Shown here: piece after piece, positions 1-8,146 of the stretch
Numbering within the stretch: position 1 is the stretch's first letter
How the letters are laid out: every line of letters begins with the position of its first letter
Origin: Limisalsivibrio acetivorans
GTDB taxonomy: Bacteria; Chrysiogenota; Deferribacteres; Deferribacterales; Geovibrionaceae
Assembly: GCF_000421105.1 (NCBI RefSeq)
Contig: NZ_ATWF01000002.1
Location: 62,001-126,000 of the forward strand
Reading direction: 5' to 3'
DNA: 64,000 nucleotides
Program-made: the position numbers and the translations under genes
The notes under the pieces: model-generated
Database searches by the model: none
Told to the model about the DNA's origin: nothing
What the model saw: the letters and a program-made list of their open reading frames with translations, nothing else

Positions 1-1437
1 TTGTACAAGTTTGGAGATGTAATAACCGTAGCCACCTCCGATCCTGAAAACCAGATGGCTATGCAGAAGCTTGAAGAGATATACGGGTGCAAGATAAGCA
101 CCGTCTTCGCCCTACCCGAGGATCTGGAAGATACACTTGAGATCACCTTTCAGGACACCTCCAAGGTTGATGAGTTTGTCAACAAGATCACGGTGGACTC
201 CCTCTTCAAGGGAACCAGCAAAATCACAGCCGGACAGCTCCAGAGGATGGCGGGGGATCAGGCTATTATCGAGCTTGTTCGGGCCGTTATGCTCATCGGA
301 ATCAAAGAAGGGGCGAGTGATATACACATTGAGCCCCAGGAGAAGTTCACCCAGATAAGATACCGAATCGACGGAGTTCTGCAAACACTGCTTAAGCTGG
401 ATCTTGCTGTTCTACCAGGTATTTTGTCCAGACTAAAGGTTATGTCAAACCTGGATATAACCGAAAGAAGGCTCCCTCTGGACGGAAGAGCTGTACTAAA
501 GCTTAAAAACCGCTCCATCGACTTCCGTATATCCACAACACCAAGCATATACGGAGAGAAGGCGGTTCTACGTATCCTTGGTCAAAAGGATTCGCGCTCC
601 GTTCCGTCCCTCACAGACCTCAACTTCTCAAAGTTTATTTACGAAAGACTCAGCAAGATAATGGAAAACCCGAACGGGGTGTTCTTTGTAACCGGACCCA
701 CAGGCTCGGGTAAGACCACAACGCTCTACTCCCTTTTGAAATATCTGAACAGCCCGAATGTCAATATCATGACCATTGAAGACCCTGTGGAGTACCGCCT
801 CCCCGGGCTTACACAGGTGCAGGTGAATCAGGATGTGGGGCTCGGCTTCACAAACGCTCTTCGTTCATTCCTCCGTCAGGATCCTGATATCATCCTAATC
901 GGTGAGATACGGGATATCGAAACAGCCCGAATCTCCGCCCAGGCAGCACTTACTGGTCACCTCGTTCTTGCCACAATGCACACAAACGACTCCATGCAGG
1001 CGATAACAAGGCTCCTTGAGATCGGTGTGCAGCCCTTCCTTGTAGCTCCCTCTATGATAGGAGTAATGTCACAGCGTCTTGTTAGACAGATCTGCGACCA
1101 CTGCAAGGAGCCCTACGAGCTAACACCCGAGGAGATTAACGAGCATTTCAACGACTGGGACGGAGTAACCACCGTAACATTCTATAGAGGAGCCGGATGC
1201 CCGAGATGCCATGGCTCCGGCTACAGGGGACGACTTGCAATCCACGAACTTTTGATAATTAACACAGAGCTGAGAAAGGTTATCGGCGAAGGTGCATCAA
1301 TCCTTGAGATCAAGGACTTCACCAAGAAGATGAACTTTAGAAATCTGCGCTACGATGGCTTCAAGAAGATTCTCCGAGGGCTTACAACCCTTGAGGAGCT
1401 CAATAGGGTAACCATAGCCGAAGACGCACTGGAGTAA
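1..1437 (+). CDS. GspE/PilB-family secretion ATPase, 5' end outside window
   Basis: Hexameric cytoplasmic ATPase that powers a type II secretion system or type IV pilus. Residues (counted from base 1) show Walker A GPTGSGKTT at 232-240, a Walker B/Asp-box stretch DPDIILIGEIRD at 294-305, and the zinc-binding cysteine tetrad C365, C368, C400, C403 typical of GspE/PilB. Only about 90 residues precede the catalytic core. Family members usually have a longer N-terminal MshEN-type domain, so the reading frame, open to base 1, probably starts upstream and the TTG at base 1 is not the true start. A diguanylate cyclase gene follows 11 bases downstream, which fits c-di-GMP control known for some MshEN ATPases. 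GspE versus PilB cannot be decided without the neighbours on the left. Confidence 0.9.
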   Translation: MYKFGDVITVATSDPENQMAMQKLEEIYGCKISTVFALPEDLEDTLEITFQDTSKVDEFVNKITVDSLFKGTSKITAGQLQRMAGDQAIIELVRAVMLIGIKEGASDIHIEPQEKFTQIRYRIDGVLQTLLKLDLAVLPGILSRLKVMSNLDITERRLPLDGRAVLKLKNRSIDFRISTTPSIYGEKAVLRILGQKDSRSVPSLTDLNFSKFIYERLSKIMENPNGVFFVTGPTGSGKTTTLYSLLKYLNSPNVNIMTIEDPVEYRLPGLTQVQVNQDVGLGFTNALRSFLRQDPDIILIGEIRDIETARISAQAALTGHLVLATMHTNDSMQAITRLLEIGVQPFLVAPSMIGVMSQRLVRQICDHCKEPYELTPEEINEHFNDWDGVTTVTFYRGAGCPRCHGSGYRGRLAIHELLIINTELRKVIGEGASILEIKDFTKKMNFRNLRYDGFKKILRGLTTLEELNRVTIAEDALE

Positions 1438-1448
1438 ACCTCTTACCT

Positions 1449-2435
1449 ATGAAGATACTTATAGTTGACGATTCTGATACCTCCCGCATGCTCCTTGAGA
1501 CGATGCTCAGAAATGCGGGCTACGATGATCTGATAATGGCATGCTGCGCCAGAGAGGCGCTCACTATTCTTGGCATTGAAGGGGATGATGAAACCTCAGA
1601 ACCCGATCTTATCCTTATGGATATAGTTATGCCCGACCTCTCCGGCATCGAAACAACAATGCTAATAAAATCCGAGGAGCGCTTCAAGGATATCCCGGTT
1701 ATTATGGTCACCGTAAAGGAGTCCGAAAACAGCCTGGAGGAAGCCTTCGAAGCGGGAGCCATCGATTTTATAAACAAGCCTGTTACTAAAACCGAGCTGG
1801 GCGCCCGTGTGCGGTCTGTTTTGAAGCTGAAGAAGGAAACCGACCGGAGAAAGGCCAGAGAAAGGGAGCTTGAGGAGCTTACCCGAAAGCTTGAAAAGCT
1901 CTCCAACCTGGATGGGCTTACAGGCGTCGCCAACAGAAGAAGCTTCGACGACTTCTTTGAGGAGGAGTGGCTCAGGGGCCTTCGTTCCCAGACCCCCATA
2001 TCCCTGCTAATGATAGATATCGACCATTTCAAGCTTTTTAACGACACCTACGGCCATATGCAGGGTGATGTATGCCTTAAAAGGGTTGCCGGAGCCATAA
2101 ACAAGGCTATCAAAAGACCGGGCGACTTTGTGGCCAGATACGGCGGCGAAGAGTTTGTTGCTATCCTTCCTGATACATCCCTTGAAGGCGCCTGCCACAT
2201 CGCAGATCTGATCATGGACTACGTGGAGGAGCTGAAGATAGAACATGAAAAATCCACAACAAACGATTTTATCACCGTAAGCATCGGCGTTTCCAGCATA
2301 ACGCCACATCGAAGCATAAGCAGGGATACGCTTATTAATACTGCAGATTCAGCTTTATACAGGGCTAAGGAAGCTGGAAGGGGCAGGATTCTCTGCGAGA
2401 ATGTAGCCTCAGATACGAATAATACCCCCTCTTAG
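1449..2435 (+). CDS. PleD-like response regulator with GGDEF diguanylate cyclase domain
   Basis: Soluble two-domain protein of 328 residues: REC domain (about 1-120, phospho-acceptor D58 in LMDIVMPD, conserved K110) and GGDEF domain (about 155-320). The active-site motif is intact (GGEEF 232-236), so it should make c-di-GMP from two GTP. An RPGD motif at 223-226 sits exactly five residues before GGEEF, matching the RxxD inhibitory site used for product inhibition. The gene starts 11 bases after the secretion ATPase stop and is likely co-transcribed. No cognate kinase is adjacent. It is followed by a structured leader that may itself bind c-di-GMP. Confidence 0.93.
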   Translation: MKILIVDDSDTSRMLLETMLRNAGYDDLIMACCAREALTILGIEGDDETSEPDLILMDIVMPDLSGIETTMLIKSEERFKDIPVIMVTVKESENSLEEAFEAGAIDFINKPVTKTELGARVRSVLKLKKETDRRKARERELEELTRKLEKLSNLDGLTGVANRRSFDDFFEEEWLRGLRSQTPISLLMIDIDHFKLFNDTYGHMQGDVCLKRVAGAINKAIKRPGDFVARYGGEEFVAILPDTSLEGACHIADLIMDYVEELKIEHEKSTTNDFITVSIGVSSITPHRSISRDTLINTADSALYRAKEAGRGRILCENVASDTNNTPS

Positions 2436-2453
2436 TGTTGCAACGCCCTATCT

Positions 2454-2539
2454 ACAGGGATAAAATATATAGCTGGAGTTAATAAGCAAAGATAATGGGA
2501 GTACCTTCCTAAACAATCGGCATGGTATCCCATTGCTTA
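2454..2539 (+). promoter_or_regulatory. Structured leader before the subtilase, possible divergent c-di-GMP-I (GEMM) riboswitch
   Basis: A long imperfect hairpin is visible: TAAGC (2483-2487) plus AATGGGA (2494-2500) plus TACC (2502-2505) pair with GGTA (2524-2527), TCCCATT (2528-2534) and GCTTA (2535-2539). Blocks resembling GEMM-I elements occur in the right order: ACAGGG (2454) then an A-run, a small hairpin around 2470-2484, GCAAAG (2486), CCTAAAC (2508) and ATGGTA (2522). The P2 loop is not a clear GNRA and spacings differ from the Vibrio Vc2 example I recall, so riboswitch identity is tentative; a conserved structured leader is the safer reading. It lies 47 bases before the subtilase start. 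Confidence 0.4.
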
Positions 2540-2585
2540 GACAAGCTAAATACGAATTCCGGCACTAAATCCATTGGGGGAAATA

Positions 2586-5180
2586 ATGAACAAAATCTCA
2601 AGACTTACCGTACTCGTAACAGTACTGCTGTTTTGTGCCGCAGCAGCCTACGCTTCGGGGGCACACGTTGTTAACAAATCCTCACTCCTTCTCAAGGCGG
2701 CCAGTAAGGGGAAGGTCCTTATCATCGCCGACTTTGAAGCGGAAAACTACTCAAAACTCGCTAAGACATCCGCATCTTTCGGAACAGCTACTCCATCGGG
2801 CAAGCTTCCAGCAGAAGCTCTTAAGGCTGACGCTGCACTGAAAGCATCTGTTTCAAAAGGAGCGGATGCTGTACTCTCCTCTATATCCGGAACAGACTAT
2901 AATCTGGTTCGCAGATACAGCTTTATCCCTGCCCTGGCCCTTGAGGCATCTGTGGAAACCATCAATGCGCTCGCCAATAATCCCCGGGTAACCTACATAA
3001 AAGAGGATATCCCCCGCCCTCTTCCGCCGGTAACAAAAGTGGATGCACCCACCCTTGCCGATTCTGTCCCGCAGATAAACGCAGATGATGTATGGAACAT
3101 GGGATATACGGGCAAGGACTGGTATGTGGCTATCCTTGACACAGGGATAAGAAGCTCCCACGAATTCTTCACCGGAAAGGATATCGTTGAAGTCTGTTTC
3201 TCATATGAAGGAAACTGCCCCAACGGACAGACATCAATGACAGGTACAGGAGCGGCAGCTCATTACCCCTCAAGCTATGCTGGATACTCCCATGGAACAC
3301 ACGTTGCTGGTATCGCAGCGGGTAAAAAGTCCGATGGTACCATGAGCGGGGTTGCCAAGGATGCAGACATCATCGCCATGCAGGTCTTCTCAATGTTTGA
3401 ACAAGATCAACTCTGTGGTGAGGATCAGGATGGCAACTACAAGGACTGCGTTCTTTCATACAACTCGGATCAAATGCAAGCGCTTAACTGGCTCTACGAG
3501 AATAGAGCAAACTACAGTATCGCCTCAGCAAACCTCAGCCTTGGAGGGGGTCAGTATTCTGAGTTCTGTGATACAAGCAATCCCACCTATAAAAGTATCA
3601 TCGATAACCTTATCTCTGCTGATATTGCTACACTTATCGCCTCAGGAAACGACGGATACTGCGCTTACGTTAACTCACCAGCATGTATCTCCACAGCTAT
3701 CGCTGTGGGCGCTGTTACAAAGCAGGATGTCGAGACCGAGTTCACCAACTCCCACCCCACCATGGTGGATATCTTTGCACCCGGCGCCTCAATACTCTCC
3801 GCAGTACCCACATCGGATACCGACTATGAGGCATGGAACGGAACCTCCATGGCAACACCCCATATAGCCGGTGCATGGGCTCTTTTCAGGGACAGAAACT
3901 CCGGCGCATCCGTAAGCACCATAGAGACCCTGCTTAAGCAGTACGACCAGCCTGTAAACATGCTCTGTGATGAACCTTCGGATGCGGGAAGGGTTGATGT
4001 TCTTGCTGTTGTGAACAACCTCCAACCGGACGTAGACATCTCTGCTCCGTACAACATAGACATAACGATCAATGAAAGCTCCGCATATACAAACACAAGG
4101 GATGTCACATACTCCATAAGCGCACAGGACAACACAGGCGTAACCGGGTACTACATCTCTGAATCGAACACAGAGCCAACGCTTGGAAGCTTCAACTCCG
4201 TTACATCCACTACAAACTATTCCGGCACAGTAAGCGGAACACTCAGTGAAGGTGACGGTCTCAAAACGGTATACGTTTTCTTCCGGGATGCCGAGGGGAA
4301 CATAGGTTTTTCCTCCGACACAATAACCCTGGACACCACAGCACCTGTTGTATCCAGCATTGACCCCGCAGATGGTGCAGTTAATGTATCCAGAGATGTC
4401 AGAATCGAGGTAACATTCAGCGAAACCATAAACGGTGTAACCATTGGAGACAACTCGTTCTTCCTGCAATCGATAACTCCCGTTGCTCACAAAGTATCGC
4501 TCAGCGCAACTTCGCTGAACAGGGCGGATGATTCGGACACATACTACTTCATACCTAATGAAGAGCTCTATTCTGGAACATCTTACAGACTCAGCATAAC
4601 TACCGATATTGAGGATCTGGCAGGCAACAGTATGGCAGAGCTTTTCACCTCATCCTTCACCACCATCGCAAACGTTGAGTCGGAAAACGTCTCCACGGAC
4701 AACGGAACCCTCACGGTTGGCATAGGCGCAGGTGATTTCGCAGGTGCGCCCTACTTTAACGGTGAATCCTACACCATAGAGAACTATGAGGTTATGTACG
4801 ACGGCGGTCTTGAGTTTTCCGTTTATGTATCACCGGGCTCAGCCACCACAGTGACACTCAGCTTCCCCGAGATTCCCGATAATCCCGCACTCTTCAAATG
4901 CGATGGAGGAAGTTGTAGCAAGATAAACTCAGTGTTCTCAGGCAAAACAGCAACCTATACCCTTGTGGACGGAGGTAGCCTCGACGAGGACGGCGCAGAG
5001 AACGGAATCATAGTTGACCCCGTTGTACTCGCCGGCGGCGATGGAAGTGACGACGACGATGATACCGGCTCCGGCGGAGGGGGCGGTGGAGGATGCTCCG
5101 CTGCCGATAACAGCTCAAACGGATTTGCCTGGCTTCTGCTCGCACTTTCCGCTGTTCTTTTCAGAAGAAAGCGTGCATAG
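2586..5180 (+). CDS. Secreted subtilisin-like (S8) serine protease with C-terminal sorting tail
   Basis: Start taken at ATG 2586 because GGGGGAA lies just upstream (2576-2582). The 864-residue precursor has a signal peptide (cut near AYA-SG, residue 24), an inhibitor-I9-like propeptide (about 40-150) and an S8 catalytic domain with D185 (ILDTG), H236 (HGTHVAG), oxyanion N355 (SGND) and S421 (GTSMATP). One or two Ig-like repeats follow (about 480-700; the second starts PADGAVNVS and resembles SbsA Ig-like domains). The end is an acidic DDDDD stretch, a Gly run, C837-S, a hydrophobic helix and RRKRA. This is the layout of CTERM sorting signals (Synergist-, MYXO- or GlyGly-CTERM type), which anchor or process exported proteins. 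The trypsin-like protease at 5602-6819 has the same tail. Likely exported and held at the cell surface. Confidence 0.93.
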   Translation: MNKISRLTVLVTVLLFCAAAAYASGAHVVNKSSLLLKAASKGKVLIIADFEAENYSKLAKTSASFGTATPSGKLPAEALKADAALKASVSKGADAVLSSISGTDYNLVRRYSFIPALALEASVETINALANNPRVTYIKEDIPRPLPPVTKVDAPTLADSVPQINADDVWNMGYTGKDWYVAILDTGIRSSHEFFTGKDIVEVCFSYEGNCPNGQTSMTGTGAAAHYPSSYAGYSHGTHVAGIAAGKKSDGTMSGVAKDADIIAMQVFSMFEQDQLCGEDQDGNYKDCVLSYNSDQMQALNWLYENRANYSIASANLSLGGGQYSEFCDTSNPTYKSIIDNLISADIATLIASGNDGYCAYVNSPACISTAIAVGAVTKQDVETEFTNSHPTMVDIFAPGASILSAVPTSDTDYEAWNGTSMATPHIAGAWALFRDRNSGASVSTIETLLKQYDQPVNMLCDEPSDAGRVDVLAVVNNLQPDVDISAPYNIDITINESSAYTNTRDVTYSISAQDNTGVTGYYISESNTEPTLGSFNSVTSTTNYSGTVSGTLSEGDGLKTVYVFFRDAEGNIGFSSDTITLDTTAPVVSSIDPADGAVNVSRDVRIEVTFSETINGVTIGDNSFFLQSITPVAHKVSLSATSLNRADDSDTYYFIPNEELYSGTSYRLSITTDIEDLAGNSMAELFTSSFTTIANVESENVSTDNGTLTVGIGAGDFAGAPYFNGESYTIENYEVMYDGGLEFSVYVSPGSATTVTLSFPEIPDNPALFKCDGGSCSKINSVFSGKTATYTLVDGGSLDEDGAENGIIVDPVVLAGGDGSDDDDDTGSGGGGGGGCSAADNSSNGFAWLLLALSAVLFRRKRA

Positions 5181-5213
5181 TTAGCAGACAGGTATAGACA
5201 ATGCTTTTTGAAG

Positions 5214-5243
5214 GGCGCCGCTTATTATGGCGGCGCCTTTTTT
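5214..5243 (+). terminator. Rho-independent terminator after subtilase
   Basis: GGCGCCGC (5214-5221), loop TTATTAT, GCGGCGCC (5230-5237), then TTTTTT (5238-5243). Strong GC stem with U-tract. Unusually, the next start codon lies only 13 bases beyond the U-tract. Confidence 0.9.
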
Positions 5244-5256
5244 ATGAGGTATATAA

Positions 5257-5598
5257 ATGCTTCTTAAGAAGAAAAATATTCAGTTCAGAAAAACCGAATA
5301 CGATGGCGTTGAAAGGTGCGTCATATGGACAGCAAACCCAGCAGGGGGTTCCGCATACCTTAAGATGAAGACGGGAGCAAGATTTCCTGAACACACCCAC
5401 CCGGGCAGGGAACAGATACTGCTTCTTGAAGGAAAACTCAGAGTGGGTATGAGCACACTCCGTCCGGGGGATTTCATCCTCACCGAGGCGGGTGAACAGC
5501 ACGATCTTGAGGCGATGGAGGATTCCCTCCTCTTCGTATGCACAGAGAAGGGAATCAATATTATGAAAAAAGAGCCCCTTGTTCAGCAGAGGCCCTGA
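5257..5598 (+). CDS. Small cupin-fold protein
   Basis: A 113-residue single-domain cupin. The metal-binding signature is present: H46-T-H48 and E52 in the first cupin motif, RPGDF at 69-73 opening the second motif, and H82 (EQHD). It resembles the cupins that follow ChrR-type or small dioxygenase-like families; the substrate cannot be read from sequence. GAGGT at 5246-5250 serves as a weak ribosome site. The gene starts right behind a strong terminator with no room for a promoter between, so expression may depend on read-through. It converges on the trypsin-like gene with a 3-base gap. Confidence 0.82.
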   Translation: MLLKKKNIQFRKTEYDGVERCVIWTANPAGGSAYLKMKTGARFPEHTHPGREQILLLEGKLRVGMSTLRPGDFILTEAGEQHDLEAMEDSLLFVCTEKGINIMKKEPLVQQRP

Positions 5599-5601
5599 GC
5601 T

Positions 5602-6819
5602 CTAGCTCAACAGCCTTCTTCTAAAGATGTATAAAAGACCAAAAAGCCCAAGCGATAAGGGTAAGCCACCACCCCCTGCGGAACAACCTCCGCCGCCGCC
5701 ACCGCTGTCATTCTCCGGTTCTCCCTCATAAGAGAGGGTAAAATCCATGGTTCTTACACTTGCGGGGTCTCCGCTCTTTGAGACGGTGAGGATAACATCC
5801 TCTCCATCCTCTACACCGCCGGAGTAACGCAGAAGAAAACCGCAGGATTCCCCTGCAGCAAGGGCAAAGGGGAGTTCGCCGCATGTATCATCCGTAGCAA
5901 AGGATAAGGATGCATTATCGGCCCCTTCTCCGGTGAGAGTTATATTGTCCACATAGGCAAAACCGTAGTTCTCTGACGTGACGGTTATCTCGGCAGGGTG
6001 AAGATTGCCTCTATCCGTGTTGTCGGATGCCACGGTGAAACCGCCCTCCACATGGCTGTGTATCCACTCTATATTGTCCGCCACACTGGCGTATACGCCG
6101 TAATACCCCTCAAGAGCACAGCTGTTCCCCCAGCTCACAACCCCGGCCTGAGCATACTCACCGTTATGATCCCTAACAAACATAGGACCACCGCTGTCAC
6201 CCTGGCAGGCATCCTTCCCCCCTTCGGGGAACCCTGCACAAATCTCGTAACTATATATAATATCTTGATCATAGTCTTCACTGAATACTTCGTTGCAGAC
6301 GGTATTGCTTACAATAGGGAGCTCCACCTGCTTCAGTATATCGGGATAGGTTGTTTCAGGGGGTATTGATGTGTTGCCCCATCCGATAACGGTGCTCTCC
6401 GCTCCCGGCTCTGCAAGTGGTTCTCTGCTGGCAAGGAGCCTTGCCGGTTTCTTTGCTGATTCACCAGATATCTTTATAAGAGCAATGTCCACATAGTCAT
6501 CTTCGGTGTTGTACCCGGGGTGGCAGATAAACTCCTCGACGGCCTGATACTCACCTGTGGGTTCTGCAAGGTTGTATTCCCCAACATAAAGTTCGACATC
6601 TTCCGGCTGATCCCCCTCGCATACACAGTGCCCCGCTGTCAATACCCACCCCGGGGCTATAAGCGTGCCGCCGCAGTACTGATAGCCCCCCGCATAGTTA
6701 ATGGACGTTATACTCTCCCATGTTTTCGGTGCGTCATACCCCCCGATTATGCGGGGTTTATCCGCAGAATAAACCGATAGGGGCAGAAGCAGTATAAATA
6801 CAAGAATAAGTCTCTTCAT
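5602..6819 (-). CDS. Secreted trypsin-like (S1) serine protease with C-terminal sorting tail
   Basis: Precursor of 405 residues with AGGAGG ribosome site five bases before the ATG. Signal peptide 1-19, activation site KPR-IIGG (21-27), catalytic triad H64 (TAGHC), D111 (DIAL), S209 (GDSGGP). D203, six residues before the Ser, matches trypsin D189, and Gly residues at the 216/226 equivalents remain, so cleavage after Lys/Arg is expected. A beta-rich domain (about 265-365, choice-of-anchor-like) follows, then a Gly run, CSAG, a hydrophobic helix and FRRRLLS. That tail has the same Gly/Cys/TM/Arg layout as the subtilase at 2586-5180. The two may form a surface protease set. Confidence 0.93.
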   Translation of the reverse strand: MKRLILVFILLLPLSVYSADKPRIIGGYDAPKTWESITSINYAGGYQYCGGTLIAPGWVLTAGHCVCEGDQPEDVELYVGEYNLAEPTGEYQAVEEFICHPGYNTEDDYVDIALIKISGESAKKPARLLASREPLAEPGAESTVIGWGNTSIPPETTYPDILKQVELPIVSNTVCNEVFSEDYDQDIIYSYEICAGFPEGGKDACQGDSGGPMFVRDHNGEYAQAGVVSWGNSCALEGYYGVYASVADNIEWIHSHVEGGFTVASDNTDRGNLHPAEITVTSENYGFAYVDNITLTGEGADNASLSFATDDTCGELPFALAAGESCGFLLRYSGGVEDGEDVILTVSKSGDPASVRTMDFTLSYEGEPENDSGGGGGGCSAGGGGLPLSLGLFGLLYIFRRRLLS

Positions 6820-6860
6820 CTAATCCTCCTTAACGACTAGCAAATTATAGCACCAGTTGT

Positions 6861-8063
6861 CTATTGTTTCACACCTTTACACAGCCCGAGGGCGGCATCG
6901 GCAATATCCCTTCGCAGCTCATTGATATTTGGATAAAAACCATTCTCATCAAGCCCTGCACTCTGTCTGTTGGTTAGTATAACAACGCTGAGCAGGCATT
7001 CAGGAACAGCAAAAACACTGACCCCCGTGAAGCCCGTATGACCAAATACGCCTGCTGGAGCAGTGCGAAGTTTCAGCGATGATCCCGTCATCATCCAGCC
7101 GTGCCCGTGTCCGTTATTGTCCGGCGTAAGAAACTCCCCCACCGTTCCCTTGTATATGATAACCCTGCCACGATGTACGCCGTTGGTCATCAGGAGACGA
7201 AGCATCGTATCTATATCTTGAGCACACCCGAAAAGCCCCGCATGTCCGGCAACACCTCCGTGGGCGGAGCCTGCATTTGCGTCATTAACAATCCCCGTAA
7301 ACTCACCTATTCTCCATTTACGGAAGCTGTAAGGATCCTCACTACATTTGTAGCCGAATTCATCATCGCTGACCATTCGGTACTCGAAGTCGTTGCCAAA
7401 GGATGTGGATACTATGGGCCCAAGCCCTCTCTCAAGGGGGAGATACCCTGTACATTCAAGCCCGAGGGGCTTATAAAGCTCCCTTTCGATATAGTTATCG
7501 ATACGCTCACCCGTCACAGCCTCAACGATGTAGCCGAGGAGCATAAACCCGAGGTCGCTGTAGTGCCTTTCCGCTCCGGGCTCCCATTTGAGCGGGTATG
7601 ATGAAACATAGCTCTTCGCACCCAGAGGCTCCTCTGCATGATAGTATACTGGTATCCACTGGGCGAGTCCCGCCGTGTGGGTGAGGAGCATCCGGATTGT
7701 AACATTCCGCTTAACCCCTTCCTCAAACTCCGGAATATACCACCATACAGGATCATCAAGCCCAATGAGCCCATCATCCTTAAGAAGCATTATGGCGAAT
7801 GTTGTGGAGAAGACCTTGGTGAGGGATGCCAGATCGAAGATGTGCCGGTGGACTATATAATGCGGTCGGTTAACCCTCCCCGATCTGCCGTATCCTTCGA
7901 GGTGGGCAATTTTACCATCCTTTGAGACCAGAACCACCGCACCACTGAACTTATTATCCTCTATCCCCCTCTTAACTATCGAATCTACACCGGAAATAGC
8001 GGAAAAAGCGGTCTGGAATATAAAAATGCTTAGGAATAAAACAAAAATTATGTTCTTATGCAA
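6861..8063 (-). CDS. Exported serine beta-lactamase/esterase-family hydrolase
   Basis: Penicillin-binding-protein-like serine hydrolase (beta-lactamase family, class C/esterase type). Motifs seen are SLTK (SxxK nucleophile), YSD (YxN position) and HTG (third motif, in FGHTGFTG). I chose the TTG at 8063, which gives a 400-residue protein with an immediate signal peptide (HKNIIFVLFL then cut near AFSA). An upstream in-frame ATG at 8144 lacks a ribosome site and would reach the htpG start. The natural substrate may be a peptide, ester or cell-wall fragment rather than an antibiotic. Divergent from htpG. Confidence 0.82.
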   Translation of the reverse strand: MHKNIIFVLFLSIFIFQTAFSAISGVDSIVKRGIEDNKFSGAVVLVSKDGKIAHLEGYGRSGRVNRPHYIVHRHIFDLASLTKVFSTTFAIMLLKDDGLIGLDDPVWWYIPEFEEGVKRNVTIRMLLTHTAGLAQWIPVYYHAEEPLGAKSYVSSYPLKWEPGAERHYSDLGFMLLGYIVEAVTGERIDNYIERELYKPLGLECTGYLPLERGLGPIVSTSFGNDFEYRMVSDDEFGYKCSEDPYSFRKWRIGEFTGIVNDANAGSAHGGVAGHAGLFGCAQDIDTMLRLLMTNGVHRGRVIIYKGTVGEFLTPDNNGHGHGWMMTGSSLKLRTAPAGVFGHTGFTGVSVFAVPECLLSVVILTNRQSAGLDENGFYPNINELRRDIADAALGLCKGVKQ

Positions 8064-8082
8064 CTTTGACCCCGAAAAACAG

Positions 8083-8110
8083 TTGATCTCAAACGTAACT
8101 ATTGTATATT
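8083..8110 (+). promoter_or_regulatory. Candidate sigma-70 type promoter of htpG
   Basis: TTGATC (8083-8088), 16-base spacer, TATATT (8105-8110), about 37 bases before the htpG ATG. No clear sigma-32 (CTTGAA / CCCCAT) elements were seen. Confidence 0.45.
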
Positions 8111-8146
8111 TTTTTCCGGTTATAGCAATGATTAGAGGAGGCATAT

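Noticed and set aside
3789-4490. Long antisense frame (233 codons) opposite the subtilase
   Set aside because: Cys/Tyr/Gly-rich shadow of the subtilase codons, with no ribosome site or motif.
8064-8144. N-terminal extension of the beta-lactamase-family gene to ATG 8144
   Set aside because: No ribosome site; it would bury the signal peptide and cover the htpG promoter.
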